DNA of 64,000 nt from Methylophilus rhizosphaerae (GCF_900100975.1 NZ_FNFX01000001.1:127820-191819); one strand, 5' to 3'; counted from the first letter of the stretch, positions 36,311 through 46,479 are shown. Notes: a model not told the origin generated them from the sequence alone. Translations and numbers: made by a program.

Positions 36311-37077
36311 GGCTGCGCGTGCTTGAACAGGCTGAAGAAGTTACGCGTGGTCGATTCCATCACTTGCGACAGCGGAATCTCGCGCAAACGTGCTATTTCT
36401 TCGGCCACATGCCGTACATACGCCGGCTGATTGGTTTTACCGCGGAAAGGAATAGGTGCCAGGTAAGGCGAGTCCGTTTCAATCAGCATGGCCTCCAGCG
36501 GGACTTTCTGTGCGACTTCTTTAAGGGCCTGCGCATTCTTGAAAGTCACGATGCCGGAAAACGAGATATAAAACCCCATTTCTATCGCGGCCTGCGCTAC
36601 TTCCCAGCTCTCGGTAAAGCAGTGCATGACGCCACCAATCTCGGCCGCGCCCTCTTCCTGCATCAGACGGAGCGTATCCTGCGCAGCATTGCGGGTATGG
36701 ATAATCAGCGGTTTGCCGCTTGTCCGGGCCGCGCGGATATGGGTGCGGAAACGCTCGCGCTGCCAGTTCAAATCACCAGTCAGCCTGAAATAATCCAGGC
36801 CGGTTTCACCGATGGCCACCACACGCGGATGATCTGCCAGCGCCACCAGCCCGGCCACCGTCGGCTCCTGGATGTCTTCATAATCCGGATGCACGCCAAC
36901 CGAGGCGTACATATTCGGGTATTGCTCGGCAATGGCCAACACTTCCGGAAACTTGTCCAGCGTCACCGATACGCACAATGCATGCCCGACCTCATTGGCC
37001 TGCATGCTGGCACGTACCTGGTCCATATTGGTGGCCAGTTCCGGAAAGTTAAGATGGCAATGTGAATCTACAAACAT
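36301..37077 (-). CDS. tatD: TatD-family metal-dependent deoxyribonuclease
   Basis: 258 residues, TIM-barrel amidohydrolase fold with N-terminal DSHCHLNFPEL metal site, ETGLDYFR, and the C-terminal LIETDSPYLAPIPFRGK. The TatD/YcfH family has 3'-5' DNase activity. It lies after pilZ in the usual betaproteobacterial order. Confidence 0.93.
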   Translation of the reverse strand: MFVDSHCHLNFPELATNMDQVRASMQANEVGHALCVSVTLDKFPEVLAIAEQYPNMYASVGVHPDYEDIQEPTVAGLVALADHPRVVAIGETGLDYFRLTGDLNWQRERFRTHIRAARTSGKPLIIHTRNAAQDTLRLMQEEGAAEIGGVMHCFTESWEVAQAAIEMGFYISFSGIVTFKNAQALKEVAQKVPLEAMLIETDSPYLAPIPFRGKTNQPAYVRHVAEEIARLREIPLSQVMESTTRNFFSLFKHAQPCS

Positions 37078-37097
37078 GAAAACCTGTCTATCAAATA

Positions 37098-37460
37098 CTA
37101 AATGGTATGGGTGGGCCGGCTGGATTTGAGCGCCGCACCAAGAATGTTCTCTATGCGCTTTTTTGCTTCTGCGCCACCATCGCGGTCACTGAATTGTATG
37201 CCTATGCCCTGTGGTTTGTTATTGACTGTTTGTGGCGTGATCCAGATCACTTTACCCACAATCTTGAGCTTGTGCGGGTCATCCAGCAAGGTCAGCAGCA
37301 TGAACACCTCTTCCCCCATCTTGAACGGTTTGCTGGTCGGGATAAACAGGCCACCATTTTTCACAAATGGCATATAGGCCGCAAACAAGGCAGCTTTTTC
37401 GCGAATCGCCAGCGATAGCACACCAGGCTTGGCAGAGATTGTTTGTGGTGCGTCACTCAT
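37098..37460 (-). CDS. PilZ-domain protein (type IV pilus type)
   Basis: 120 residues matching the short PilZ proteins encoded between holB and tatD in many beta- and gammaproteobacteria (LSLAIREKAALFAAYMPFV ... GGLFIPTSKPF). The N-terminal arginine motif needed to bind cyclic di-GMP in YcgR-type PilZ domains is not evident, as in P. aeruginosa PilZ, which acts in pilus assembly. Role inferred from family and location. Confidence 0.85.
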   Translation of the reverse strand: MSDAPQTISAKPGVLSLAIREKAALFAAYMPFVKNGGLFIPTSKPFKMGEEVFMLLTLLDDPHKLKIVGKVIWITPQTVNNKPQGIGIQFSDRDGGAEAKKRIENILGAALKSSRPTHTI

Positions 37461-37498
37461 GCATGGGCTCCTGACAGTCCGGCAACACCCGCTAGGGC

Positions 37499-38494
37499 CT
37501 AGCCGAATAATTTCTTGTATTGCAACAGCAGTTGTTCCAGTTGCAGTTCCTGGTTCAGCGAATGCTGCGCAGTCATTTTAAAACGATTCAGCTGCTGTTG
37601 AAATGCCAGCAGCCTGGTGACGTCCAGTTTTGCCGCCAGCATCTGCAATGTGTTCGCCTCGGATGGATGATAGCGCAACGGCTGCGCATGACGCGCCAGC
37701 CATATATCCAGCAACCATTTCTGCAATACCTGGATCGCATGTTCCATGCCCTGCTTAAGCAGGACCGGACCGGCCGCCACAATATCCATCGCACTGCCGC
37801 GTGACAAGTGCGGACTCCACTGCTGGTACCACACATACCAGTCCAGGTCTTCCTGCTGCACAGAGGTCGGCGCACCGCCACTGTAATGCCAAATCCATTC
37901 CGGCTGCGTCACCGACTGCGCCTGCAGCCATTGTAGTCCCTGCTCACGTGTGGGCACCGGCATATCCACCTGCATGCAGCGACTGAGGATGGTCGGCAAC
38001 AGGGCCTGCCGCTGGTGCGAGACCAGCAGGAACTGCGTGCGCTGCGGTGGCTCTTCCAGCAGCTTCAGCAGGGCATTGGATGCCGCCACATTCATCGCTT
38101 CCAGCGGGTGGATCAGTACCACGCGCATGCCATCGACACGATGGCTGGTCAAAGCCAGGTAATCATTTAAAGCCCGGATCTGGTCGATCAGTATCTGCTG
38201 CCGCTTGCGTGTTTTTTTCTTGCTGCCATCCGCATTGTCGTCATCTTCCGGCGTGATTTCCCTGAAATCCGGGTGTGCCCCTTCGGATAACCAGTGGCAG
38301 GACCCGCACTCTCCGCACGCCATAGCATTGGCTTGCGGTTGCAGGCACAGCAGGCTGGCCGCCATGGCCTGTGCAAATGCCAGTTTGCCTATGCCGGCCT
38401 TGCCGTGGAGTAGCAGGGCATGATGGCGCGCTGTACCGGCATGCATCCACTGCGAGAACAAAGCCTCTTGCCAAGGATATATATTATTAATCAT
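37499..38494 (-). CDS. holB: DNA polymerase III delta' subunit
   Basis: 331 residues. The N-terminal AAA-type domain shows [16 protein letters not shown], a four-cysteine zinc module (CGECGSCHW) and the sensor sequence SRCMQVD, with [13 protein letters not shown] typical of clamp-loader delta'. Its start overlaps the tmk stop by 4 nt. It is part of the clamp loader complex. Confidence 0.93.
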   Translation of the reverse strand: MINNIYPWQEALFSQWMHAGTARHHALLLHGKAGIGKLAFAQAMAASLLCLQPQANAMACGECGSCHWLSEGAHPDFREITPEDDDNADGSKKKTRKRQQILIDQIRALNDYLALTSHRVDGMRVVLIHPLEAMNVAASNALLKLLEEPPQRTQFLLVSHQRQALLPTILSRCMQVDMPVPTREQGLQWLQAQSVTQPEWIWHYSGGAPTSVQQEDLDWYVWYQQWSPHLSRGSAMDIVAAGPVLLKQGMEHAIQVLQKWLLDIWLARHAQPLRYHPSEANTLQMLAAKLDVTRLLAFQQQLNRFKMTAQHSLNQELQLEQLLLQYKKLFG

Positions 38495-39096
38495 AAAGAT
38501 AGAATAATTTCCTCAACTGATTTCTTCACTTCATCCAAAGGGCGATGGGAATCTATGACACGAAAACGCTGCGGGTATTCCGCCGCACGTGCCAGGTATT
38601 GTGTACGCAACCTGGCAAAAAACTCCACGCCCTGCGCTTCGAATTTATCCGGCGTACGGGCGCCTGCCAGCCGTGCCAAGCTGACCTCTACCGGTACATC
38701 AAACAGCAGGGTCAGGTCCGGCTGCAAACTGCCTTGAACCCAGGTTTCCAGCGCCTGCATCTTGTCCAGTGGCAAACCGCGGGCGCCGCACTGGTAGGCA
38801 TACGATGCATCGGTAAACCGGTCAGACACCACAATAGCATTGCGTTGCAATGCCGGCAGGATGACCTGGTGCAAATGCTCGGCGCGCGCGGCAAACATCA
38901 GCAGGGATTCTGTTTCCACATGCATCTCTTCATGCAGCAGCAATTCACGCAATGTTTCGCCCAGCGGCGTACCGCCTGGCTCGCGCGTGACGACCACTTC
39001 ACGGCCCGTCTTCGCCAGCAACTGCAAAATGGCCGGGATATGCGTGCTCTTGCCTGCGCCATCCATGCCTTCCAGTGTGATAAACAACCCTGCCAT
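38491..39096 (-). CDS. tmk: Thymidylate kinase
   Basis: 201 residues. P-loop [11 protein letters not shown] near the N-terminus, [11 protein letters not shown] (dTMP-binding) and [11 protein letters not shown] are diagnostic. It phosphorylates dTMP to dTDP. Located between mltG and holB. Confidence 0.96.
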   Translation of the reverse strand: MAGLFITLEGMDGAGKSTHIPAILQLLAKTGREVVVTREPGGTPLGETLRELLLHEEMHVETESLLMFAARAEHLHQVILPALQRNAIVVSDRFTDASYAYQCGARGLPLDKMQALETWVQGSLQPDLTLLFDVPVEVSLARLAGARTPDKFEAQGVEFFARLRTQYLARAAEYPQRFRVIDSHRPLDEVKKSVEEIILSL

Positions 39097-39137
39097 GACT
39101 TCTTATTCCCGGTTTTTCCAGTGTTTTTTTCAGTTGG

Positions 39138-40145
39138 TTAGTGCTTTTTCAATTGATAAGTGCGCACAGCTTTATTATGTTCTTCCAGCGAGCTGGTGAA
39201 CACATGGCTGCCCTGCCCGTTCGCCACAAAATACAGCGCCCGGGTATTGGCCGGATGCAAGGCCGCCTGAATAGATGCCAGTCCAGGCAAGGCAATCGGC
39301 GTGGGTGGCAAGCCGCTGCGCGTATAGGTATTGTACGGCGTATCTGTGAGCAGGTCGCTGCGGCTGATATTGCCATGATAACGGCTGCCCATGCCATAAA
39401 TAACGGTGGGGTCGGTCTGCAGGCGCATGCCCAGGCGCAAACGGTTGACAAACACGCCGGCGATCTGCGGACGCTCGATCTCCACACCGGTCTCTTTCTC
39501 CACAATCGATGCCATAATCAGCGCTTCATAAGGTGTCTGGTAAGGCAGGCCAGCCTGGCGGGCTTCCCAGGCGGCAGACAGGTATTGCTGCATTTTCTGG
39601 TAGGCACGCTTGTACAGGTCAATATCGCTGCTTTGCGTATCAATAAAGTAAGTGTCCGGGAAAAACCAGCCTTCCGGTTGCGCCAGTTCGCCGCTGACCA
39701 GTTGCATCAGCTCCATGTCTGACATATTCAGCGTGTCATGCCGTATGCCCGGCATTTCTGCAAGTTTCTGCCGTAAATCGGCAAACGTCTTGCCTTCGGT
39801 CAGTTGCAGCTTGAACTGGTCAAACGTGCCATGCTGCAACAGATCTATCAGGCCCAGCACCTGCAAGGGCGCATTAAAGGCATAATCTCCGGCCTGCAGG
39901 CGGCTGCCGCTACCGGTTAATTTGACAATCGCCAGGAAACTGTATGGCTCGCGCAATATGCCAGCCGTGACCAGCTGATCGGCAATACTGCGCACACTGG
40001 CACCAGCCGGAATCTGCATGCCTATGGTTTCTGCAGTCATCGGCAGGGGCCGGATGGTGAAAATGACCAGCCAGAGTGCCAGCGCCAGTCCGGAGATGCC
40101 CAGCAACGCCGCTACATATTTCAAACATTGCTTGATAAACCGCAT
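39138..40145 (-). CDS. mltG: Endolytic peptidoglycan transglycosylase MltG
   Basis: 335 residues: N-terminal membrane anchor (ALLGISGLALALWLVIFTI), LysM-like region, and a YceG catalytic domain with the Glu-containing motif IMASIVEKETG and the following NRLRLGMRLQTDPTVIYG. It cuts nascent glycan strands in the periplasm. Begins 5 nt after pabC. Confidence 0.95.
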   Translation of the reverse strand: MRFIKQCLKYVAALLGISGLALALWLVIFTIRPLPMTAETIGMQIPAGASVRSIADQLVTAGILREPYSFLAIVKLTGSGSRLQAGDYAFNAPLQVLGLIDLLQHGTFDQFKLQLTEGKTFADLRQKLAEMPGIRHDTLNMSDMELMQLVSGELAQPEGWFFPDTYFIDTQSSDIDLYKRAYQKMQQYLSAAWEARQAGLPYQTPYEALIMASIVEKETGVEIERPQIAGVFVNRLRLGMRLQTDPTVIYGMGSRYHGNISRSDLLTDTPYNTYTRSGLPPTPIALPGLASIQAALHPANTRALYFVANGQGSHVFTSSLEEHNKAVRTYQLKKH

Positions 40146-40150
40146 AATTC

Positions 40151-40990
40151 CTAATGAATGATGTAATGAAGATGTGACCTGAGTTCTTTTGCCCAGTGAT
40201 CGGTCGCCATGACGTGGTCATCAATCTGCGTGACCTGTAACACGCCATACACGCTGTTGGCGATCACGACCGCATCTGCCGCCAGCAACTGCTCCAGTGA
40301 GATGGCCGTCACCGCCACCGGTTGGCCATGCGTCCTGTACCAATCCATGATTTTCTGCCGCATCACCCCCGCCACACCGCACTGGTCCAGTGCCGGCGTC
40401 ATGATGACATTTTCCTTCTGTATCAGCAGGTTGCCGCTCACGGCTTCAATCACATGCCCGTCATAATCGCGTAGCAAGCCATCGAAAAAGCGCGGATCTT
40501 TCAGTTCTGCGCGGGCCAGTACATTTTCCAGGCGATTCAAGTGCTTGATGCCCGCCAGCAAAGGCTGCTGGGCTAAGCGCGTCTGGCAGGTATACAGTGC
40601 TACCCCTTGTTGGTAAATCGCGGCCGGGTAAACCGGAAGCGGGCTTTGTACCAGCACCCGCGTCGGCTCACAAATGGCCGGTGGCGCATAGCCACGCGCA
40701 CCTTCCCCGCGGGTAATGATGATTTTGATGATACCGGACGCGGCCTCTTCCGCTGCTGCGGATGAGACCAGGAGCCTGAAATCCTGCATCAGCAAGTCGG
40801 CAGAAGGACACACAATCTGGATTTTGCTGCAATCGGCCACCAGCGTCTGGTAGTGCTGCGGCCAATCCTGCAATTCGCCATCCAGCAGGCGCATGGTACG
40901 GAACACGCCATCGCCATAGGCAAAGCCGCGATTGGTAGGTGCAATGCCACTCACCAGTTTGCCATTGATGCAATAGCGGACAGTTGTCAT
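40151..40990 (-). CDS. pabC: Aminodeoxychorismate lyase
   Basis: 279 residues of the class IV PLP aminotransferase fold. N-terminal NRGFAYGDGVFRTMR, PLP lysine in LLAGIKHLNRLENVL, C-terminal cofactor loop. Converts 4-amino-4-deoxychorismate to p-aminobenzoate and pyruvate for folate. First gene of the pabC-mltG-tmk-holB-pilZ-tatD-MBL run. Confidence 0.92.
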   Translation of the reverse strand: MTTVRYCINGKLVSGIAPTNRGFAYGDGVFRTMRLLDGELQDWPQHYQTLVADCSKIQIVCPSADLLMQDFRLLVSSAAAEEAASGIIKIIITRGEGARGYAPPAICEPTRVLVQSPLPVYPAAIYQQGVALYTCQTRLAQQPLLAGIKHLNRLENVLARAELKDPRFFDGLLRDYDGHVIEAVSGNLLIQKENVIMTPALDQCGVAGVMRQKIMDWYRTHGQPVAVTAISLEQLLAADAVVIANSVYGVLQVTQIDDHVMATDHWAKELRSHLHYIIH

Positions 40991-41194
40991 CTCGAATAAA
41001 TCTGAAAAGTCATGGATTCTAACAAGGCTGAAACCTTACCATAAATCCGGGCTGGCCGAGCCATCCCGTGGCATTAATTGACCACGGCCAAACAGGGGTG
41101 AGCCGAGAAATAAACGATTTTCCAAAGTTTATTGTCAGGATAGCACGGGCCACATCAGGCGTATGGTATCTGCATTATTCCCAGGAACGCCAAT

Positions 41195-41635
41195 ATGTCA
41201 CTTTCCACCATCCAGGCCAATATCGCAGCCATCCTGAACAAGGCTTATGGCGCCGATACCGGCACAGTCGCCGCCAGCACTGATACCAGCAACGAAACCA
41301 AGCCAGTTTCAAATGATAATAACGAAACGGCATCTGCCAGCACCGAAGTGACGCTGGGCGAAGGTGGCAATACCACCGAAATCTATACCGCACAGGGTTT
41401 GCTGCAACAGATGCGCCAGATCCAGCTCAGCAATACGCAGTTATTATTCGGCAGTAACGGGGACAGCAGTGATGATAACAACAGCCTGTTCGGCCTGTCA
41501 GGCAACGCGGGCAGTGATGGCCTTGAAAGCGCTAGCCAGGACTGGGTACAAAGCATCAGCCAGAACCCTGGCAAAGCCGCCGTGATGGTGGAAAGCGCCA
41601 AAAACACTTCCCTGACCACCATTCTGGGCAATTAG
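41195..41635 (+). CDS. Uncharacterised Ser/Asn-rich small protein
   Basis: 146 residues, acidic, with a low-complexity Ser/Thr/Asn/Asp centre and amphipathic ends (IQANIAAILNKAYG; GLLQQMRQIQLSNTQLLFG). No signal peptide, membrane helix or known motif. A weak AGGA precedes ATG 41195. Composition recalls secreted or filament-associated proteins, but I do not recognise it. It stands alone, divergent from pabC across ~200 bp that contain a CCGTGG-N10-CCACGG dyad (41066-41087). Confidence 0.55.
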   Translation: MSLSTIQANIAAILNKAYGADTGTVAASTDTSNETKPVSNDNNETASASTEVTLGEGGNTTEIYTAQGLLQQMRQIQLSNTQLLFGSNGDSSDDNNSLFGLSGNAGSDGLESASQDWVQSISQNPGKAAVMVESAKNTSLTTILGN

Positions 41636-41640
41636 ATAAC

Positions 41641-41664
41641 GAAAAATCCAGGCCCGCCTGGATT
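41641..41664 (-). terminator. Intrinsic terminator overlapping the YbaK stop codon
   Basis: Minus-strand AATCCAGG-CGGG-CCTGGATT followed by T-tract; the stem begins within the stop codon of the YbaK-like gene. Confidence 0.65.
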
Positions 41665-42163
41665 AGCTGTCGGCCTTGACGAAGCTGCCCTGCGCCTTGT
41701 CCGCCAATAACTTGAGCAAATCGGCCGATTTCAGCGCCAGCGCATACCCCAGCACACCGCTACCAATCACCACGTTTTCATAACCGGCTACGCTGTTATC
41801 CACCAGCACACGCAAACTGGCAGGCAAAGCCACCGGCGGCACAGCGCCCACCACATAACCGGTTGCTTCAGGTACTTCGTCATAGTCGGCCATGCGGCAT
41901 TTACGCTCATTCAAATGCGCACGCAACAAGGCCCAGTCAGCACGGCCGCCACCCGCGACAGCCAGCAGGCAAAAGCCGCTGGTTTCGCCCTTGAACACCA
42001 CGCTACGCACCACCGAGGCCGGATCCAGGCCTTGCGCGCTTAACAGTTCTTCCAGGTTGCGGATAGGCTTACTGTCTTCGCTTAAGGGAATTTCAATGAC
42101 CTGGAAAGCAATAGTGTGCTGTTGCAGTAATTCCGTCACTGGGGAAGTGATTGTCGTCGCCAT
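41663..42163 (-). CDS. YbaK/EbsC-family aminoacyl-tRNA deacylase
   Basis: 166 residues with the YbaK fold pattern: VVRSVVFKGETSGFCLLAVAGGGRADW and the C-terminal GSGVLGYALALKSADLL. The family includes ProX/YbaK editing domains that hydrolyse mischarged tRNA. The exact tRNA target is not readable. Last gene of the RNB-to-YbaK run. Confidence 0.82.
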   Translation of the reverse strand: MATTITSPVTELLQQHTIAFQVIEIPLSEDSKPIRNLEELLSAQGLDPASVVRSVVFKGETSGFCLLAVAGGGRADWALLRAHLNERKCRMADYDEVPEATGYVVGAVPPVALPASLRVLVDNSVAGYENVVIGSGVLGYALALKSADLLKLLADKAQGSFVKADS

Positions 42164-42203
42164 TATTCATTTCCTATAAAATACTTTAAATAATAAAATT
42201 AAC

Positions 42204-42557
42204 TTATTGATATTTAGTATATTTATCGTTACTTCCCTTGCATTTCTCTACCGGGTATTTCTGTGCATTGAGGGCAATTTTGGCATTGGTCGCCGCAATC
42301 AGGTCTATCCCGCACACTTCGGCGATACGCATCAGGTAGACAAAAGTATCTGCCAGCTCCTGCCCTACTTGTTCCCTGGTGTCAGCCGCCAGCTGGCGGC
42401 TGTCCGCCTCAGTCATCCACTGGAAATGCTCGACCACTTCAGCCGCTTCCACGATCATGGCCATAGCCAGGTTTTTGGGGGAATGGAACTGCGCCCAGTC
42501 ACGCTCCTCGACAAACTGGTTCACACGGGCGCGTAAGGCATCAATGGAATCTGGCAT
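42204..42557 (-). CDS. MazG-like nucleotide pyrophosphohydrolase
   Basis: 117 residues, all-alpha NTP-PPase with the Glu/Asp metal motif (IVEAAEVVEHFQW then ELADTFVYLMRIAE). It is similar to short dCTPase/RS21-type enzymes that sanitise nucleotide pools. It lies 18 nt after the methyltransferase gene. Confidence 0.85.
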   Translation of the reverse strand: MPDSIDALRARVNQFVEERDWAQFHSPKNLAMAMIVEAAEVVEHFQWMTEADSRQLAADTREQVGQELADTFVYLMRIAEVCGIDLIAATNAKIALNAQKYPVEKCKGSNDKYTKYQ

Positions 42558-42575
42558 GGGGTTCCCTATCGTTAT

Positions 42576-43757
42576 TTAGCTGTTTGGTGACTGCTGTGCT
42601 GCCGAGGCTGGTTTATCGCGACGGTTACTGCCGGCCACCATCCTGATTTCAAACAGGCGGCACTCCAGCGGGCCATTAAACAACGGTGTTTTTTTGCTCG
42701 GGCTCAGGCGCATCAGCTTGGGCATGCGTAAATCATTAGTCAGGAAATAAGTGTTCCAGCCACTGAATTTCTGCTTGAGCGTGGCCGCCATCTGCGGATA
42801 CAACTCAGCCAGCGTGTCATCTTCACCGATACGCACGCCATAAGGGGGGTTGGCTACCAGCACACCGCTGTCCGCAGGCGGAACCACCTGCGTGAATTCC
42901 CAGTGTGTCAGTTGCACCGCCTCCAGCCAGCCAGCCATTTCCAGATTCTGTTTGGTCACCCGTACCGCACGCAAATCCATATCCGAACCATAAATGCCCT
43001 GGAAACTGACTGGTTTCATCGCTTTGGCCGCCGCATTGCGGATTTTCCTGAAAGTGTCGGATTCAAAGTTTTTCAGTTTTTCGAAACCAAAATTGCGGTT
43101 CAGGCCAGGCGCGATATTCAGCGCCATCATCACTGCTTCCAGTAAAAAGGTGCCACTGCCACACATGGGGTCGAGCAAGACCTGTCCCGGCTGCCAGCCG
43201 GTCAGCTTCAGGATGCCAGCCGCCAGGTTTTCACGCAAGGGCGCTTCTATGCTGTTTTTGCGGTTGCCGCGCTGGTATAGCGGATTACCGGACGTATCCA
43301 CGTAAAGCTGGTAACGGTCACTGGTCAGGTACACGTGCACGCGTACCGCAGGTTCACGCGTATCAATATTCGGCCGGCTGCCCACTACCTGGCGGAATTT
43401 GTCGCAAATCGCATCCTTGACGCGCAAGGTGATAAATTCCAGGCTTTTCAGCGGACTGCGCACGGCGGTCACCTTGACCATCATGCTGTGCCTGACATCA
43501 AACCAGTTCGGCCAGTTGATTTTCAGTGCGCCCTGGTAAATATCGTCTTCTTTAACGTATTTACCGCTGCCGACCTGCATCAGTACACGGGTGGCCACAC
43601 GTGAATGCAGGTTGATGTGGTAGCACACGGCTAAGTCACCGCTGAAGCTGGCACCGCCGTCGGTCGGTTTGATATCACGCGCCCCGCTCTGCTTGAGCTC
43701 TTCGACAAGCAGGGTTTCCAGGCCGCGCGGGCAAGTGACAAAATAATGGTTATGCAT
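42576..43757 (-). CDS. rlmL: THUMP-domain 23S rRNA methyltransferase (RlmL-like)
   Basis: 393 residues. N-terminal THUMP region (FVTCPRGLETLLVEEL ... INLHSRVATRVLMQVG), SAM motif LLDPMCGSGTFLLEA and the N6/N2-methyltransferase motif VLVANPPYGVRIG. It corresponds to the N-terminal half of E. coli RlmKL, which methylates G2445 of 23S rRNA. It lacks the RlmK half. Confidence 0.85.
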   Translation of the reverse strand: MHNHYFVTCPRGLETLLVEELKQSGARDIKPTDGGASFSGDLAVCYHINLHSRVATRVLMQVGSGKYVKEDDIYQGALKINWPNWFDVRHSMMVKVTAVRSPLKSLEFITLRVKDAICDKFRQVVGSRPNIDTREPAVRVHVYLTSDRYQLYVDTSGNPLYQRGNRKNSIEAPLRENLAAGILKLTGWQPGQVLLDPMCGSGTFLLEAVMMALNIAPGLNRNFGFEKLKNFESDTFRKIRNAAAKAMKPVSFQGIYGSDMDLRAVRVTKQNLEMAGWLEAVQLTHWEFTQVVPPADSGVLVANPPYGVRIGEDDTLAELYPQMAATLKQKFSGWNTYFLTNDLRMPKLMRLSPSKKTPLFNGPLECRLFEIRMVAGSNRRDKPASAAQQSPNS

Positions 43758-43783
43758 AAGTGGTGATGTCCTGATCGGGCGGA

Positions 43784-44578
43784 TTAATCTCTGCCCAGGG
43801 TGAAAACTTTACCATCATTGGGGTTGGCGCTCTGCAGGCGGTCAATCAAATCCGGGAAGGGAATGTGGTGTGTCTGTGTCGCCTCCTGCGCCCGTTTACG
43901 TAAGGTCGCCAGGTCAGGGATAGCCAGTTCCGGCTTGAAGCCGAACACAATGATATTGCCTGGTTTGCCAGTCGGCATCATCAGTACGCGCTGTTCAAAA
44001 CTCTGCTCCATGCGCTGCATATAGATATCGAATTTCTTGTCCGAGCCCCACAGGTTAATCGCAAACAGGCCGTCCGGCGGCAAGGCGTCGGCACATTCAT
44101 CAAAAAATGCCTGCGTGCAGAAATCTGGCGGCAGGCCATTGCTGCCGAACGCATCCATCATCAGCCAATCGCAACTGCCGGGATGCTGGCGGATATAAGC
44201 GATGCCGTCACCTTCAACGATGGCCAGGCGCTCATCATCGTCAGGCACGTAAAAATGGCTGCGCGCCACTTGTATCACTTGCGGGTTCAGTTCAATCACG
44301 GTTTGCTGAATCTGCGGGCAGTATTGCCAGATATATTTGGCAATGGAACCGCCGCCCAGGCCGACCAGCACGGTATTGCGGATTGCCGGCTTGAACAGCA
44401 GGCTGCCCAGCATGCCCCAGGAATACGCCAGCACCAGCGCATAAGGATCCTTGACCTTCATACTGCTCTGTATAGTGGGCGAACCCAGGTGCATGGAACG
44501 CACACCATCGGTTTCGGTGACTTCCACCATTTCGAAATCGGAAACGGCTTTGTGGATTTTACGATTCAGTTTAAACAT
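43784..44578 (-). CDS. Spermidine-synthase-like methyltransferase-fold protein
   Basis: 264 residues with a Rossmann SAM-binding-type core (NTVLVGLGGGSIAKYIWQ, VIELNPQVIQVA, DWLMMDAFGSNGLP). It resembles the SpeE family but the polyamine pocket is not clearly conserved, so it is named by fold only. Its start overlaps the RNB gene stop by one base (TAATG). Confidence 0.75.
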   Translation of the reverse strand: MFKLNRKIHKAVSDFEMVEVTETDGVRSMHLGSPTIQSSMKVKDPYALVLAYSWGMLGSLLFKPAIRNTVLVGLGGGSIAKYIWQYCPQIQQTVIELNPQVIQVARSHFYVPDDDERLAIVEGDGIAYIRQHPGSCDWLMMDAFGSNGLPPDFCTQAFFDECADALPPDGLFAINLWGSDKKFDIYMQRMEQSFEQRVLMMPTGKPGNIIVFGFKPELAIPDLATLRKRAQEATQTHHIPFPDLIDRLQSANPNDGKVFTLGRD

Positions 44579-46479
44579 TATGTACTTTCCACCATGGCCA
44601 CCGGCGGGTCACCCGCTGCATCAGCCGCAGTTTCTTCGCCTGTTTCTTCAATCAGGCGCAGGAACTTGCAATCAAGCTCCATCAGCAAGGTATCCACGTG
44701 CTGGATGGCCAGTTGCACTCTGCTGCCAGGTTTTAGTACTGGCAGGCTATGTACTTTGGTCATATAAGGCAGGTCTTTCAGGCGCACCAGGTTTTCACGC
44801 CAGACGGTGCCCTCCACTTCTGCCATATCTTCCTGGATCAGGTATTGCAAACACCAGTAACGCTCCATGCGGGTCTGGAACTCGTTATAGGCATTATAAG
44901 TCAGGTCAAACTGGCGCATATGGCCGGTAATTTCATCGCCATTCGCAGCGTAAACCGGTGGTTGCAATGTCAGTACACTGATAATTTGCCGCTGGTTAAT
45001 CAAATCCACCGCACGGCGCAGTGGCGACGTACACCAGGCATATTGTGCGACGCCCAGGCCCTGGTGAGCCTCAGCCTTGGTGGTCATATATACCTTGCCG
45101 CCGTTCTGTGCACGGTAGATGCCAGGCACGCCGTGCTCAGCCAGCAATAATCCCCACTGGCTATTGGCAGCTATCATGAGCTCAGCCACCAGTTTGTCCA
45201 TGGGAGAGCCACGCTGGCGGTTGACAATGCTGACAATGCCTTCGGTGACATAAAAATTATAGTCCACCGGTTGTGGCCGGGTCGGGTCATATTTGCCACG
45301 CGCCTTTTCCAGGCTTTCGGCAAAGCGGAACAGGAGCACCAGTGGCGCCCATAAGGGATGACCGCTGTCCTGCTCCAGTACGGTTTCGTTGAAGTAGGGT
45401 TCCAGTGTATCGTGGCGCAGATTGTCAGCGATACGCACACGCTCCAGGCAGCTGCGCTGGCTGACGATGGTGAAATCCGCCGCCACTTCCAGGTACAAGG
45501 ACAAGGCTGGCTTGGTTTCACCGGCATCCAGGCTGAACGGCCGGATGGCCACTTCCGGCAACATGGTGATTTTATGTCCCGGCATATACACCGTAGACAA
45601 ACGTTTCATGACTTCATGATCCAGTGCTTCACGCGGAGAAATACCTAGTGACGGAGCAGCAATATGGATACCGACCTGCGTATGCCCATTCGCCAATGGC
45701 GTCACCGACAAGGCATCATCAATTTCAGTGGTGGTACTGTCATCAATACTGAACGCCTGCACTTCGGACAAAGGCAACTCAGCAGGCAATTCCGCCAGGG
45801 AAAATGCGGGGAATGTCGTGCCACGCGTAAAATATTCGCGCAGGAACGCACCCAGGTGATAATCATGGATGGAAGGGATCGCGCCCGCAGCATGCAATAT
45901 CTGCACGGGCAGTTTTTTCAGCTCGCTGGCAGCCTGGTCCAGCGCTTTCCACTCCAGGGAGTTCTTGTCCGGTGCATATAGCAACTGGTCCAGTTTGCCT
46001 GCCATGCTATCAGGCAACTGTTTTGCTTTGAGCTGTTCGACCATCCGCGCCATGAATTCTGCCTGCTGGCGCTTTTTCTCCATCCCGGCCAGCGCCGCTT
46101 TCAAAGTGTCATCTGGCGCAGCCTTGTAATGGCCCTTGCCTTTGCGGTAAAAATACATGGGCGCGCCATGCAGCTTGATCGCAATCGCCGCGGCCTGCTG
46201 ACGGCTGGGCTTGCCACCATAATACTCTTCAGCCAGCGCCTCAAACCCGAACTCGGCTTCCCCGCAGCATTCCCACAGGAAATCAGTGTCCAGCGTGTCG
46301 GCTTCTGCCTGCGCCGCTTCCATAAAGCCAGCCAGGCTGGCGTCAAACCGCATCAGGACGTTCGCTGTCTTGATCTTGCTGCGCTTACCGCTGCTGGATT
46401 CGACCTGCATGCTGCTGTCCGCTTCGGACATGATGGAAGCGATTTTGAAGCCACCGTCTTCTTCGTAAAAAACATTCAT
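44578..46479 (-). CDS. RNB-domain exoribonuclease (RNase II family)
   Basis: 633 residues. The RNB catalytic region contains FSIDDSTTTEIDDALS with the clustered metal-binding Asp residues, and the C-terminal half has AWCTSPLRRAVDLINQRQI typical of RNase II/R. The N-terminus is not a standard cold-shock domain, so this is the proteobacterial RNase II-like branch rather than RNase R. It degrades RNA 3' to 5'. First gene of a five-gene minus-strand run. Confidence 0.88.
   Translation of the reverse strand: MNVFYEEDGGFKIASIMSEADSSMQVESSSGKRSKIKTANVLMRFDASLAGFMEAAQAEADTLDTDFLWECCGEAEFGFEALAEEYYGGKPSRQQAAAIAIKLHGAPMYFYRKGKGHYKAAPDDTLKAALAGMEKKRQQAEFMARMVEQLKAKQLPDSMAGKLDQLLYAPDKNSLEWKALDQAASELKKLPVQILHAAGAIPSIHDYHLGAFLREYFTRGTTFPAFSLAELPAELPLSEVQAFSIDDSTTTEIDDALSVTPLANGHTQVGIHIAAPSLGISPREALDHEVMKRLSTVYMPGHKITMLPEVAIRPFSLDAGETKPALSLYLEVAADFTIVSQRSCLERVRIADNLRHDTLEPYFNETVLEQDSGHPLWAPLVLLFRFAESLEKARGKYDPTRPQPVDYNFYVTEGIVSIVNRQRGSPMDKLVAELMIAANSQWGLLLAEHGVPGIYRAQNGGKVYMTTKAEAHQGLGVAQYAWCTSPLRRAVDLINQRQIISVLTLQPPVYAANGDEITGHMRQFDLTYNAYNEFQTRMERYWCLQYLIQEDMAEVEGTVWRENLVRLKDLPYMTKVHSLPVLKPGSRVQLAIQHVDTLLMELDCKFLRLIEETGEETAADAAGDPPVAMVEST

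Noticed and set aside
36088-37065. 325-residue plus-strand frame
   Set aside because: Antisense to tatD and the MBL hydrolase, both clearly coding.
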